DNA from: Clostridium sp. HBUAS56010 | GTDB taxonomy: Bacteria > Bacillota > Clostridia > Lachnospirales > Lachnospiraceae | Direction: 5' to 3' | Assembly: GCF_007115105.1 (NCBI RefSeq) | Contig: NZ_SULJ01000006.1 | Location: 62,498-126,497 of the forward strand | DNA length: 64,000 nucleotides | Shown here: in pieces, positions 7,709-17,000 of the stretch | Position numbering within the stretch: position 1 is the first letter of the stretch | How the letters are laid out: the number at the start of each line of letters is the position of its first letter | Position numbers and translations under genes: made by a program | The notes under the pieces: model-generated | Databases searched by the model: none | Told to the model about the DNA's origin: nothing | What the model saw: only the letters and a program-made list of their open reading frames with translations

Positions 7709-9502
7709 TTATGTCAACTGCTTTGCACCTGTATATAGTTCATAATAACGGCCTTTTTTTGAAATCAATTCTTCATGATTGCCCCGTTCCATGATCTCCC
7801 CCTGGTCAAGAACCAGTATGACGTCTGCATTGCGGACCGTGGATAAGCGGTGAGCGATGACAAATACCGTCTTATTTTCCATAATGGCATCCATTCCCTG
7901 TTCCAGCAGTTTTTCCGTACGGGTATCAATGGAACTTGTTGCCTCATCAAGAATCAGGACTGGAGGATTGGCAACGGCTGCCCTGGCAATGGCAAGAAGC
8001 TGCCGTTGTCCCAGAGACAGATTGTCTCCGTCATTTTTCAGCATGGTATCATATCCCATAGGAAGTCGGCGGATAAAAGAATCCGCATTGGATAACCGGG
8101 CGGCTTTTCTCACATCTTCGTCTGTAGCCTGAAGATTGCCATAGCGGATATTCTCCGTAATGGTTCCCGTAAACAGATGGGTATCCTGTAATACCAGGGC
8201 AAGACAGGATCTTAAATCCTTCTTTTTCATATCCTTAATATTAATTCCATCGTAAGTAATGGTACCGCTCTGAATATCATAAAACCGGTTAATCAGATTA
8301 ATAATGGTGGTTTTTCCCGCCCCTGTTGCCCCAACAAAAGCAATCTTCTGTCCTGGTTTTGCATAAAGGCTGATCTTCTTTAATATGGTTTTACTGGAAT
8401 CATAACCAAAGGCCACATCGTGAAATGTGACTTCTCCCCGCACAGGAACCAGGTTTTTGCTTTCAGGCATCTCCCAGGCAGAACTTTCCCTGGATAAAAC
8501 CACCTTTCCTTCATCTGTTTCTTTTTCTAAATCAAAAACGTGAAGAATCCGCTCCGCTCCTGCCATGCCGGCAAGAAAGAGGTTGATCTGCTGAGTGAAC
8601 TGATTGGCTGGCACAGAAAACTGCCTTACAAAAATCAGATAGGAAGCCAGTGTTCCAAGATCCAGCAAATTTTTGATCACCATAAATCCCCCTGCACAAA
8701 CAGTAAACGTATAATTCATGAATCCAATGCTTACAACCATAGGTCCCATAATACTGGAATACGTAAATGCGTTGGTGGAAGCAACCCGCAGCTCTTCATT
8801 ATAAGTCCTGAAATTTTTTAAGTTTACTGCTTCACGTCCAAAGACCTTCTCAACCTTCTGCCCTTCGATCATCTCCCGGATAAATCCATTTAAAGCTGCC
8901 ATAAAGGTTTGTCTTCTGCCATAATACTTCTTTGATCTTTTTCCATTATCGTAGATTACAAAGACCATGGCGCCCAGACAGACAAGCGTGAAAAATGTCA
9001 GGGGAATGTTTAATACAAACATCATAATAAGAGAACCAAAGACTGTAATAAAGCTTTGTGTCATAAGAGAAAAGCAGGTATTGAGTGCATTCTCAATGGT
9101 ATCAATATCATTGGTAAAATAACTCATTACATTACCGTCGCTATTGGAATCAAAGTAAGAAAGAGGCAGGGAATTCACATGTCCAAACAGGTCCTTTCTG
9201 AGCGCAGTAATCATCTTCTGGGTTACTCTTACCATGATCTGACTGCTTATAAAATTAAATAAAACACCAATCAGATAAATCACAATGAGCGCTGCAACAG
9301 ACATTTTAAGTCCCCTTACATCTCCCGGAAGAATGTAGCGGTTGATGATGGGACGCAGCAGATAGGAACCTGCAATTCCAGCCAGTCCGCTGATTCCCGA
9401 CAGGATAACCACCAGGATCAAAAAAAACCGATTGGGTTTAAAATACGCTTCATACCGTTTTAGAATTGCCATCATACTTTTCTGTCTGGATGATTTAGTC
9501 AT
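7709..9502 (-). CDS. ABC exporter half-transporter with canonical ATP site
   Basis: A 597-residue half-transporter. The start at 9502 is chosen because GGGAGG lies before it and it overlaps the upstream partner gene by 8 bases; an open extension upstream to 9592 lies inside the partner gene. Six membrane helices (about residues 25-310) precede a nucleotide-binding domain with GATGAGKTT, signature NLSLGQRQ, Walker B LILDEATSSID and H-loop AHR. The catalytic Glu is present. With its partner it forms a heterodimeric type IV exporter of the YfiBC/BmrCD/LmrCD kind, usually exporting drugs, lipids or peptides. The substrate is unknown. Confidence 0.88.
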   Translation of the reverse strand: MTKSSRQKSMMAILKRYEAYFKPNRFFLILVVILSGISGLAGIAGSYLLRPIINRYILPGDVRGLKMSVAALIVIYLIGVLFNFISSQIMVRVTQKMITALRKDLFGHVNSLPLSYFDSNSDGNVMSYFTNDIDTIENALNTCFSLMTQSFITVFGSLIMMFVLNIPLTFFTLVCLGAMVFVIYDNGKRSKKYYGRRQTFMAALNGFIREMIEGQKVEKVFGREAVNLKNFRTYNEELRVASTNAFTYSSIMGPMVVSIGFMNYTFTVCAGGFMVIKNLLDLGTLASYLIFVRQFSVPANQFTQQINLFLAGMAGAERILHVFDLEKETDEGKVVLSRESSAWEMPESKNLVPVRGEVTFHDVAFGYDSSKTILKKISLYAKPGQKIAFVGATGAGKTTIINLINRFYDIQSGTITYDGINIKDMKKKDLRSCLALVLQDTHLFTGTITENIRYGNLQATDEDVRKAARLSNADSFIRRLPMGYDTMLKNDGDNLSLGQRQLLAIARAAVANPPVLILDEATSSIDTRTEKLLEQGMDAIMENKTVFVIAHRLSTVRNADVILVLDQGEIMERGNHEELISKKGRYYELYTGAKQLT

Positions 9503-11228
9503 TGAGAACGCCTCCCTTCTGTTGAGAATAATAAATCTCCTGGTAGATCTGATTATGGGAGAGCAATTCCTCATGGGTGCCTGTCTCATCAATCATTCCG
9601 TCATTTAAAATGACAATTTTGTCCGCATGGGAAACAGAAGTAATACGCTGGGCAATGATAATCTTTGTGGTATGCGGATATTCCTCTTTCAGATTTTCAT
9701 ACAGCTTCTTTTCCGTATTCATATCCAGGGCAGACGTGGAATCGTCAAAGATTAAGATCTTTGGTTCTTTCAGCAAAGCTCTTGCAATACAGAGTCTTTG
9801 TTTCTGTCCTCCGGAAAGGTTATTGCCCCCTTCCTCCACATGGAATTCATACCCGTCTTTTTTCTGTTCAATAAATTCACTGGCACAGGCAATGTCACAG
9901 GCCCGTCTCATCTGAGAGACTGTGGCATCTTCATTGCCCCACCGTAAATTTTCTGTGATGGTCCCGCTAAAGAGGGTATTTTTTTGAAGCACCATGCCAA
10001 CCTCTTCTCTTAAATGTTCCAGAGAATAATCTTTTACCGGAATATTATCAATCCATACCGTTCCATCAGTGGCATCGTAAAGCCTTGGAATCAGTTGTAC
10101 CAGAGATGTCTTGGAAGATCCGGTTCCGCCAAGGATTCCAACGGTTTCTCCCGGCTGGATAAAAAGATTCACATCTTTTAAAACAAACTCTTTTGCAGAC
10201 TTGCTGTATTTAAAGGAAACATTCTCCATTCGTACAGAGCCTTTTGTTATCCGGTTTTCCCGGCTGCCTTCATCCCCTAACTCAACCTCCTCTACCAACA
10301 CTTCATTGATCCGGTGAAAGGATTCCCTTGCCTTTGTCAGATTAATAAAAACTGCAGAGATCAGCATAAGAGAGTTTAATATCTGCAGAACATAGCTTAA
10401 AAAGCCCGTAAGCTGACCAACCAAAAGCCTGTCTGCAATTATAAGATTACCGCCAAACCAAACAATTGCAATAATGGTTCCATACATCACAAACTGCATG
10501 ATGGGGGAGTTCATCATGGACAGACTGTATGCGTGAATGGATGAATCTTTTAAATCCTGGTTCACTTCTTCGAACTTGACCCCTTCATAAGGCTCTCTTG
10601 CATATGCCTTTACCACCCGAATCCCCCGTAAGTTCTCCTGTGTGACCCGGTTTAACACATCAACTGTTTTTTGCATCCGATGATAAACAGGAGCCAGATA
10701 CTTAACCACCAGATAAAGTAAAAAACCTAAGATTGGAATGGCAATAAAGAAAACCACCGCCAGTTCTCTGCTTAAAATCACTGCCATCACAACACCGGAT
10801 AAAAGCATAATCGGCGCCCGAAAGATAGACCGGACTCCAGGTGTGACCGCATTCTGTATGATCACCACATCAGAAGTCAGCCTGGTAATCAAAGAGGGAT
10901 TGGTAAAGTGATCCATATTGGAGAAGGAAAAAGACTGTACCTTCTGATAAACCTTATCCCGGATTTCAGCCGCAAATCCATTGCCGAACTTAGAAAAATT
11001 ATTGCTGCATCCCCTGCCAAAAAGAAAGGATAAAATGGATAAAAGTAAAATCACCCCTCCAATTCTCAAAATATAACCAAAATCCTTTTTGACAATTCCA
11101 TAATCAATAATCTTTGCCATAAATGTTGGAATCATGATTTCAAATACAGCTTCCAAAATACAGCAAAAGAAACCAATGCCCCACTCTTTCTTGTACTTCC
11201 CCCCATACTTTACGAACTTTCTAAACAT
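9495..11228 (-). CDS. ABC exporter half-transporter with degenerate ATP site
   Basis: A 577-residue half-transporter, first gene of the pair. TGGAAGGAAG precedes the ATG at 11228. Six helices are followed by a nucleotide-binding domain whose Walker A reads GGTGSSKT (Ser for the usual Gly) and whose Walker B ends IFDDSTSALD, with Asp instead of the catalytic Glu; the signature LSGGQKQR is intact. One degenerate and one canonical site is typical of heterodimeric exporters, so this is a family trait rather than damage. A strong promoter and a 20-bp palindromic operator lie upstream, pointing to repression by a LacI/CcpA-type protein. Confidence 0.88.
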   Translation of the reverse strand: MFRKFVKYGGKYKKEWGIGFFCCILEAVFEIMIPTFMAKIIDYGIVKKDFGYILRIGGVILLLSILSFLFGRGCSNNFSKFGNGFAAEIRDKVYQKVQSFSFSNMDHFTNPSLITRLTSDVVIIQNAVTPGVRSIFRAPIMLLSGVVMAVILSRELAVVFFIAIPILGFLLYLVVKYLAPVYHRMQKTVDVLNRVTQENLRGIRVVKAYAREPYEGVKFEEVNQDLKDSSIHAYSLSMMNSPIMQFVMYGTIIAIVWFGGNLIIADRLLVGQLTGFLSYVLQILNSLMLISAVFINLTKARESFHRINEVLVEEVELGDEGSRENRITKGSVRMENVSFKYSKSAKEFVLKDVNLFIQPGETVGILGGTGSSKTSLVQLIPRLYDATDGTVWIDNIPVKDYSLEHLREEVGMVLQKNTLFSGTITENLRWGNEDATVSQMRRACDIACASEFIEQKKDGYEFHVEEGGNNLSGGQKQRLCIARALLKEPKILIFDDSTSALDMNTEKKLYENLKEEYPHTTKIIIAQRITSVSHADKIVILNDGMIDETGTHEELLSHNQIYQEIYYSQQKGGVLND

Positions 11229-11269
11229 CTTCCTTCCATCCTCGCCTTTGTTCTTTGGTTATTCCGTAT

Positions 11270-11289
11270 AATTGTAAGCGCTTACAATT
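11270..11289. promoter_or_regulatory. Palindromic LacI/CcpA-type operator
   Basis: AATTGTAAGCGCTTACAATT is a perfect 20-bp palindrome with the central CG and TGTAA arms typical of LacI-family and cre sites. It starts 3 bases after the -10 of the exporter promoter, so a bound repressor would block transcription start. Confidence 0.8.
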
Positions 11290-11292
11290 TCT

Positions 11293-11321
11293 ATTATAAT
11301 CCTGAAAAAGGAAAAATACAA
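11293..11321 (-). promoter_or_regulatory. Promoter of the ABC exporter operon
   Basis: On the - strand TTGTAT (11316-11321) and a perfect TATAAT (11293-11298) are 17 bases apart. The palindromic operator lies directly downstream. Confidence 0.7.
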
Positions 11322-11330
11322 ACACAATTT

Positions 11331-11376
11331 AAAAAAAGACAAATTCACTTTATTTCCAATGAATTTGTCTTTTTTT
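11331..11376 (-). terminator. Terminator after the TatD gene
   Basis: A perfect 17-bp stem (11331-11347 with 11360-11376) with A-runs and T-runs on both sides. It ends the TatD/BMP operon and could also stop transcription from the other strand. Confidence 0.88.
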
Positions 11377-11396
11377 ATTATGTTTGATAACAGGTT

Positions 11397-12164
11397 CTAT
11401 GCTTTTTTAAACAGACGGTTATAGTTTTCCCACACTGCCGTTTCCAATACCTCTGAGGGGATTTTTCTCTGTTCACAGATATATCTGGCTACATGGGATA
11501 CAAAAGCTGGTTCATTTTGTCGATCCTGAACCGGCACTGGTGTCAGATTGGGTGCATCTGTTTCAATCAGAATACGATCCAGAGCAATCTCTCTTACTGC
11601 CTTCTGGGTCTCTGTATCCTCCAGCTCAAACGTAATATTTCCGGAAAAAGAAAAGTACATGCCCAGTTTTTCAAACTCTTTTACATAGGAGTATCCGGCA
11701 CTGTAACAGTGCATAATTCCACCTGTTTTAGAGTATTGTTTCATAAGTTCCAGCGTATCATCGGCAGCCAGCCGGTTGTGAATCAGAATTGGTTTTTTCA
11801 CCTTTTGGGCAAGTTCCATCTGCCGGATAAATGCTTCTTTCTGAATGGAACGGGGTACGTCATCGGAAAAATAGTCCAGACCGATCTCTCCCACCGCCAC
11901 AATCTTTTCATGCTTCACAAACTCTTCCAGTAATAGAAAATCTCTTTCCGTAAACTTTAAGATATCATTGGGATAATACCCTACTGCCACATCATACAGA
12001 TCATCTTTCTCCGCATATTTAAGAGCTGTCTCCGCCTCTTTTAAATCGAGACAGACCGCAAGAATCTTTCCCACTCCTGCGTCCTTCGCCGTTTTTGTGA
12101 TCTCTTCCAGTCTGGGAAATAAAAATTCACCAAACACATGGGCATGACTGTCTATTAATCTCAT
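11397..12164 (-). CDS. TatD-family metal-dependent hydrolase
   Basis: A 255-residue TIM-barrel hydrolase of normal length for the family. Metal-binding motifs are in order: DSHAHV near the start, VGEIGLDY at about residue 95, PILIHNR, GIMHCYSAG, and ETDAPNLTP near residue 203. TatD proteins act on DNA/RNA ends or D-aminoacyl substrates; the exact activity here is unknown. It lies 39 bases after the BMP lipoprotein gene and before a strong terminator, so it may be the last gene of that transport operon. Its ribosome binding site (AGAAG) is weak. Confidence 0.85.
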   Translation of the reverse strand: MRLIDSHAHVFGEFLFPRLEEITKTAKDAGVGKILAVCLDLKEAETALKYAEKDDLYDVAVGYYPNDILKFTERDFLLLEEFVKHEKIVAVGEIGLDYFSDDVPRSIQKEAFIRQMELAQKVKKPILIHNRLAADDTLELMKQYSKTGGIMHCYSAGYSYVKEFEKLGMYFSFSGNITFELEDTETQKAVREIALDRILIETDAPNLTPVPVQDRQNEPAFVSHVARYICEQRKIPSEVLETAVWENYNRLFKKA

Positions 12165-12203
12165 ACACTTCTTCTCTTTCTGCAGATATACAGGTGTTTT
12201 GTC

Positions 12204-13352
12204 TTACTCAGCCGCACTCTTAATCAATGCAGAAATATCATCTGTTGACATGGAAGCTGCTGTACTGGAAGTAATGCTTCCATCAGCAAGCTGAGACTGA
12301 ATGTCTTTTAACTTCTTTACATTTTCTTCGCCGATTGCAGCAGTTAACTGATCGTTGTATACAATTCCAACACCATCAATTTCCAGACCATAGGTAATCT
12401 CTGATCCGAATGGCACGCTGTTTTCATCTGCTGCATACTGATTAATAATATTGATAAAAGCATTGCCCAGGTTCTTAAGAGCTGATGTCATAACTGCTTT
12501 TTCGTATCCGCTTCCAGCTAATGTAACTGACTGGTCTGCATCCACACCAATTGACATAACGCCATCGGCTTCTGCTGCTGCTTCAAGAACTCCGTTACCA
12601 GAACCTCCTGCACACTGGAACACCACATCAGCACCTTCTGCAATCTGAGCTTCTGTGATGGATTTTGCATTGGCTGTATCTGTATAAGAACCATTATAAG
12701 CAGTTAAAACTTTAATGTCAGATCTTACACTTTTTGCTCCTTCAATATATCCTACAAGAAATTCATTAACAACGATAGAGTCCTTACCGCCTACAAAAGC
12801 AATGGTGCCGGTTTTGGAATAATAAGCCGCTGCTGCACCAGAAAGATAACCGGACTGGCTTGAGTTAAATAACACGCTTAACACATTTGGAAGATCTCCA
12901 GCGGAAAAATCAAGGGGCTGGTCAAATAAAATCCATTTGATGTCCGGGTATTCTTTTGGAAGATTTGCAAATGTCTCTGCATTCTGATATCCGGTTCCTA
13001 CAATCACATCATATCCAGCATCGGCTGCTTCATAAAATGCATCCACCCATACGGTATCATCGGTTCCTATTTCAACTGGTTCCACATCAACCGTATCGCT
13101 GCTCTCTTCTTTCAGCTTTACTGCACCTTCATAAAGAGACTGGGAAAAGGAGTTGTCGGAAAATGTACTCAGACATACTTTCACTTTCAGTTTATCTTTC
13201 TTTGCAGTGCTGTCAGCACCTGCCTTTGTTTCTGCACCGGAAGTCTCATTGCCGGTAACTTCGGTTTTGGACTGGCTGCCGCCACATGCTGCTAAGGATA
13301 ATACCATAGCTGATGCCAGGGTAACTGCCAAGATCTTCTTAACTAATTTCAT
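12204..13352 (-). CDS. BMP-family substrate-binding lipoprotein
   Basis: A 382-residue lipoprotein: signal peptide with lipobox LAAC (Cys23), then a Ser/Thr/Lys linker and a periplasmic-binding-type domain of the Bmp/PnrA family (DGVMSIGVDADQSV, FVGGKDS). TAGGAGG precedes the start. Bmp/PnrA proteins bind purine nucleosides, and the downstream-acting permeases and double ATPase are encoded just upstream on the same strand. It would capture the substrate outside the membrane. Nucleoside uptake is the best guess, but related systems carry other ligands. Confidence 0.87.
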   Translation of the reverse strand: MKLVKKILAVTLASAMVLSLAACGGSQSKTEVTGNETSGAETKAGADSTAKKDKLKVKVCLSTFSDNSFSQSLYEGAVKLKEESSDTVDVEPVEIGTDDTVWVDAFYEAADAGYDVIVGTGYQNAETFANLPKEYPDIKWILFDQPLDFSAGDLPNVLSVLFNSSQSGYLSGAAAAYYSKTGTIAFVGGKDSIVVNEFLVGYIEGAKSVRSDIKVLTAYNGSYTDTANAKSITEAQIAEGADVVFQCAGGSGNGVLEAAAEADGVMSIGVDADQSVTLAGSGYEKAVMTSALKNLGNAFINIINQYAADENSVPFGSEITYGLEIDGVGIVYNDQLTAAIGEENVKKLKDIQSQLADGSITSSTAASMSTDDISALIKSAAE

Positions 13353-13425
13353 AACGATTTCCTCCTAAAATAATTCACTGTGTTTCTATATAAACGAGAT
13401 ACCAGATACCTCTATTTAATAGCAA

Positions 13426-14340
13426 TTAAAAACTTTCTTTTTCCTTATTGCGATGTTTATAATAAGCGCTGAATATACCATAAAATATAATAATCAGGAT
13501 AAATGGCACCAGACTCACCAGATAGCTGTCCACATTCTTTAACTGGAGATAGATCGCAATCGCGCTTCCAAATCCATAAAGTAAGGAACTTAACATTCCT
13601 AAGAGAGCATTTCCTGCTGCAATCGCATTGGTTGCCAGAGCAATGTAACCACGGCCTGAAACCATTCCGGTTGTAAACTGATGGATATATCCCATGGAAA
13701 GATAACACCCTCCAAGGCTTACCAGTGAACCACTGATGAACATTGCCTGATACTGTATCTTTTTAATATTAATACCAACTGATTCTGCTGCTTCTGGTGA
13801 TTCTCCTACTGCCCGGACTTTAAATCCGAACTTTGTCTTCTTTAAAAGAATGTAAATCAATACAGAAACTATAAATGCTAAGTACGTCAACACATTATGC
13901 CCGGAAAAAACTCTTCCCAGTATAGGAATGTTCGCTATAATCGGAAGATTTATGTTTGGAAAATAAAGGGATGCAAGAGAATTGCTGGTTGTCTTGTCAC
14001 CTGTAATGGCAAATAGAAGTAACGTACAGCCGCCTGCCGCTGCAAGATTCATGGCAATACCTGCAATTACCGCATTGGTCTTCATACCAATAATACAATA
14101 GGCAAGGATCATGGCAAACACGACTCCGCAAAGCCAGCCACCAAGCAGTCCCACAAAAAGATTGCCGGAAAAAGCGCTGAATAAAACGCCTGCAAGTGCG
14201 GAAACCGACATGCCTCCCTCCATACCTAAATTTAAAATTCCTGCCCGGCTTGCAATCACAGCCGCAATGGTGGCAAATAACACAGGGGTGGTTGCCTTAA
14301 AAACCGTATACCAGAAATCCACTTTAAAAAACATATCCAT
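13426..14340 (-). CDS. BMP-type ABC transporter permease, second subunit
   Basis: A 304-residue membrane protein, nearly all hydrophobic, with the conserved NLGMEGGM motif near residue 37 typical of YufQ/NupQ-like permeases. GGAGG sits 8 bases before the start and 13 bases separate it from the preceding permease gene. It should form the channel with the other permease. The first ATG (14340) is preferred over the one two codons later because of spacing. Confidence 0.86.
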   Translation of the reverse strand: MDMFFKVDFWYTVFKATTPVLFATIAAVIASRAGILNLGMEGGMSVSALAGVLFSAFSGNLFVGLLGGWLCGVVFAMILAYCIIGMKTNAVIAGIAMNLAAAGGCTLLLFAITGDKTTSNSLASLYFPNINLPIIANIPILGRVFSGHNVLTYLAFIVSVLIYILLKKTKFGFKVRAVGESPEAAESVGINIKKIQYQAMFISGSLVSLGGCYLSMGYIHQFTTGMVSGRGYIALATNAIAAGNALLGMLSSLLYGFGSAIAIYLQLKNVDSYLVSLVPFILIIIFYGIFSAYYKHRNKEKESF

Positions 14341-14353
14341 CTCAACTGCCTCC

Positions 14354-15448
14354 TTACGCTGCTTCCTCTGCCGATGTAATCTGATTCATCAATGCTTCTT
14401 TTTCTTCCCTGCGTTTTTTCAGTTGGTAAAGGAAACGCTCCGAAGCAATCAAAAGAATAATAATTGCCTGAATAACGGACAGAATATCTTCGTCTGCATA
14501 ACCGCCACGGGACATCAGCCTTGCGCCGATTCTGATGTAAGATAAAAAGAATGCGGCTGCCGGAATCAATGCAGGATTTTTTCCAGCCAGCAAGTTGATT
14601 AAAATTCCATCCCACACATAGCTGAGGGACTCCGTCCAGGAAAACTTATTATATCTTCCTATCATCTCCACTGCGCCCCCGATTCCTGCAAACGCACCGC
14701 CGATGATCTGAGAAGAGATGATAACGGCACTTACGTTAATTCCTGCATATTTGGCAAACTTTTTATTGGAACCTGTCACCTGGAGTGCCCGTCCGTAACT
14801 GGTTTTATTAATAAGAATTGAAGCAAAAACCACCACGAGAATCATAATTACAAATCCCCAATGGGTGCTTGTACCCTTTACCATGGTTCCAAGTGTTGCA
14901 GTAGGTTCAAACTTTACAGAGTAAGAGCCATTGGAACTGTCCAGATAAAAACGCCGGATAATAAAGTATCCGCCATTGAAAAAGATATATCCCATCATCA
15001 GGGAAACAACCATCTCACTGGCACCTGTATATTTTTTTATTAAAACCGGAATATAGCCAATCACCGCTCCCACCAGAGCACCTGCAAGAATAATGAGAAG
15101 CTGGTGAAGCCCGTTTGGAAGCTGGAACTGAATGGCAATCGCAGCCGCCGTTACACCAGAGAAATAAAAAGCACTGTCTGCTGCCAGAGAAAACAATCCT
15201 GATTTGTGCATAATATTAATAGAAAGCCCTGCAAACACAAGGGGAATCATAGTCTCAATAATATTAAAAAATGTTCTTCTTCCAGAAGTAAATGGCCCTG
15301 CAAAAAATTTAAAAAGGGCTTTATTCCAATCTGCTCCCGCACTGATACTGATAATAATTGCTGCTATAATAAATGCAAGTCCCACCGCAGCGGTGATTCT
15401 TGTAATACTATACCAGTTCTTATTCCAGAATGCTTTGATTTCCTTCAT
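14354..15448 (-). CDS. BMP-type ABC transporter permease, first subunit
   Basis: A 364-residue membrane protein of the YufP/NupP type. It begins one base after the stop of the ATPase gene, with GGAGGC upstream, so translation is probably coupled. The motif that in relatives reads close to FNIGAEGQ reads FSLAADSAF here, a noticeable loss of the usual Gly-Glu-Gly, although the surrounding helices (PLVFAGLSINIMHKSGLFSLAAD) align well. This may change substrate range or ATPase coupling. Confidence 0.85.
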   Translation of the reverse strand: MKEIKAFWNKNWYSITRITAAVGLAFIIAAIIISISAGADWNKALFKFFAGPFTSGRRTFFNIIETMIPLVFAGLSINIMHKSGLFSLAADSAFYFSGVTAAAIAIQFQLPNGLHQLLIILAGALVGAVIGYIPVLIKKYTGASEMVVSLMMGYIFFNGGYFIIRRFYLDSSNGSYSVKFEPTATLGTMVKGTSTHWGFVIMILVVVFASILINKTSYGRALQVTGSNKKFAKYAGINVSAVIISSQIIGGAFAGIGGAVEMIGRYNKFSWTESLSYVWDGILINLLAGKNPALIPAAAFFLSYIRIGARLMSRGGYADEDILSVIQAIIILLIASERFLYQLKKRREEKEALMNQITSAEEAA

Positions 15449-15449
15449 C

Positions 15450-16991
15450 TCATGCCTCCATTAGCTTCTCTTTTGAATCTTTCTTTAAACCAAGCATGTA
15501 GTATCCCAGTTCCTGATCACTGGTATGTTTTACATCTTCAATCAGCCCTGCTATCTTTCCTTCACTAAAGACAATAATCCGGTCACTTAACGCCCGAAGC
15601 CGTCCTAAATCCCCGCTTACTAAAATCATGGACTTTCCCTTTGCACGCATGTTTAAGATCTCCTGATAGATGAAATCCTCTGCACCTACATCCACACCAC
15701 GGGTGGGCTGGTTCAGAATAATGACCTCTGCCTGATTGGTAAATTCTCTGGCAATAATGGCTTTTTGAATATTTCCGCCGGATAAACTTTTGATAGTTGA
15801 CTTGCTGCTCATGGTCTTTACTTTAAAGTCTTTGATACACTGGCTGCAGTATTCTTCAATTTTTCGTTTATTTAATACTGCAAATCTGCTGGTAAACCGC
15901 TTTAAATTGGTTGCAATTAAATTGTCCTCTACACTCATATTCAAAGAACAGCCATCTGTATCCCGGTCTTCCGAAATATGCCCGATTCCAAGATCCCGGA
16001 TCTTCTTAATGCTGCATGAGGTCAGATCTGTTTCCTTAAAAATTACGGTCCCCTCATCAGGTTTCATATTGCCGGTAATCACATCCATGGCTTCTTTCTG
16101 ACCATTTCCCTCAATTCCTGCAATTCCAAGAATCTCTCCTGCCCTTAAAGAAAAGCTGACTTCATCAAGTCTCCTGGTTCCAAACTTGTCGGTATAACGA
16201 ATGCCATTGACCTTTAAAACAGGAGCACCTGCCTTAATCTCATCCTTTTCATAGTCAAAAGAAACATCCCGCCCCACCATTAAGTTGGAGATCTGTTCTA
16301 CCGTGACATCTGCCACTTCATAGGTTCCAACAGACCGCCCGCTTTTTAAAACAGTCAGCCTGTCGCATAAATATTTTACTTCATTGAGTTTATGAGAGAT
16401 AAAAAGAATGGTATATCCTTCTTTTTTCAGATTTAAAAGCTGCTCAAAAAGCTCCTGTGTCTCCTGAGGTGCCAAAACTGCCGTAGGCTCATCCAATATA
16501 ATGATCCTGGCTCCCCGGTACATGGTCTTCAATATCTCCAGCTTCTGCTTCATCCCTACGGAGATATCCCGTACCAGCTTTTGCGCTTCAACATGAAGAT
16601 TATACCGTTCTGCAATGTCCATCGTCTCTTTGATACACTTCTTTTTATAAACAAATCCCAGCTTATTGGGTTCAATTCCAAGTGTCAGATTCTCAGCAAC
16701 CGTCAAAGATGGAACCAACATCATGTGCTGGGGCACCATTCCGATTCCTGCTCTGATGGCATCCTTGCTGGAATGAAAATGAACTTCCGATCCATGGAGA
16801 TAAATCTTGCCTTCCGTAACTTCCTCCACACCAAACAACATCTTCATTAATGTGGATTTTCCTGCTCCATTCTCTCCGACAAGAGCATGGATCTCCCCTT
16901 CCCTTGCGCTGAAATTAATCTTATAATTCGCTAATGTACCTCCGGGATAGATCTTCGTCAGATCCTCCACTTTTAATATCTCTTTTTCCAT
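15450..16991 (-). CDS. Double-domain ATPase of a BMP-type nucleoside-like transporter
   Basis: A 513-residue protein with two nucleotide-binding domains. Domain 1 has GENGAGKST, signature-like SVGMKQKLE and IIILDEPTAVL. Domain 2 has a degenerate Walker A (GIEGNGQKE), signature SGGNIQKA and IILNQPTRGVD, with Gln at the catalytic position. This asymmetric plan is usual for the YufO/NupO and sugar-ATPase families. It begins 9 bases after the amidohydrolase gene and drives the two permeases encoded next. Confidence 0.88.
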   Translation of the reverse strand: MEKEILKVEDLTKIYPGGTLANYKINFSAREGEIHALVGENGAGKSTLMKMLFGVEEVTEGKIYLHGSEVHFHSSKDAIRAGIGMVPQHMMLVPSLTVAENLTLGIEPNKLGFVYKKKCIKETMDIAERYNLHVEAQKLVRDISVGMKQKLEILKTMYRGARIIILDEPTAVLAPQETQELFEQLLNLKKEGYTILFISHKLNEVKYLCDRLTVLKSGRSVGTYEVADVTVEQISNLMVGRDVSFDYEKDEIKAGAPVLKVNGIRYTDKFGTRRLDEVSFSLRAGEILGIAGIEGNGQKEAMDVITGNMKPDEGTVIFKETDLTSCSIKKIRDLGIGHISEDRDTDGCSLNMSVEDNLIATNLKRFTSRFAVLNKRKIEEYCSQCIKDFKVKTMSSKSTIKSLSGGNIQKAIIAREFTNQAEVIILNQPTRGVDVGAEDFIYQEILNMRAKGKSMILVSGDLGRLRALSDRIIVFSEGKIAGLIEDVKHTSDQELGYYMLGLKKDSKEKLMEA

Positions 16992-17000
16992 GTCGACCTC

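Noticed and set aside
9503-9592. N-terminal extension of the second ABC exporter subunit
   Set aside because: It lies inside the partner gene; GGGAGG and the 8-base overlap favour the start at 9502.
9795-10160. Loss of catalytic residues in the first exporter subunit as a sign of decay
   Set aside because: A degenerate site opposite a canonical one is normal for heterodimeric exporters of this group.
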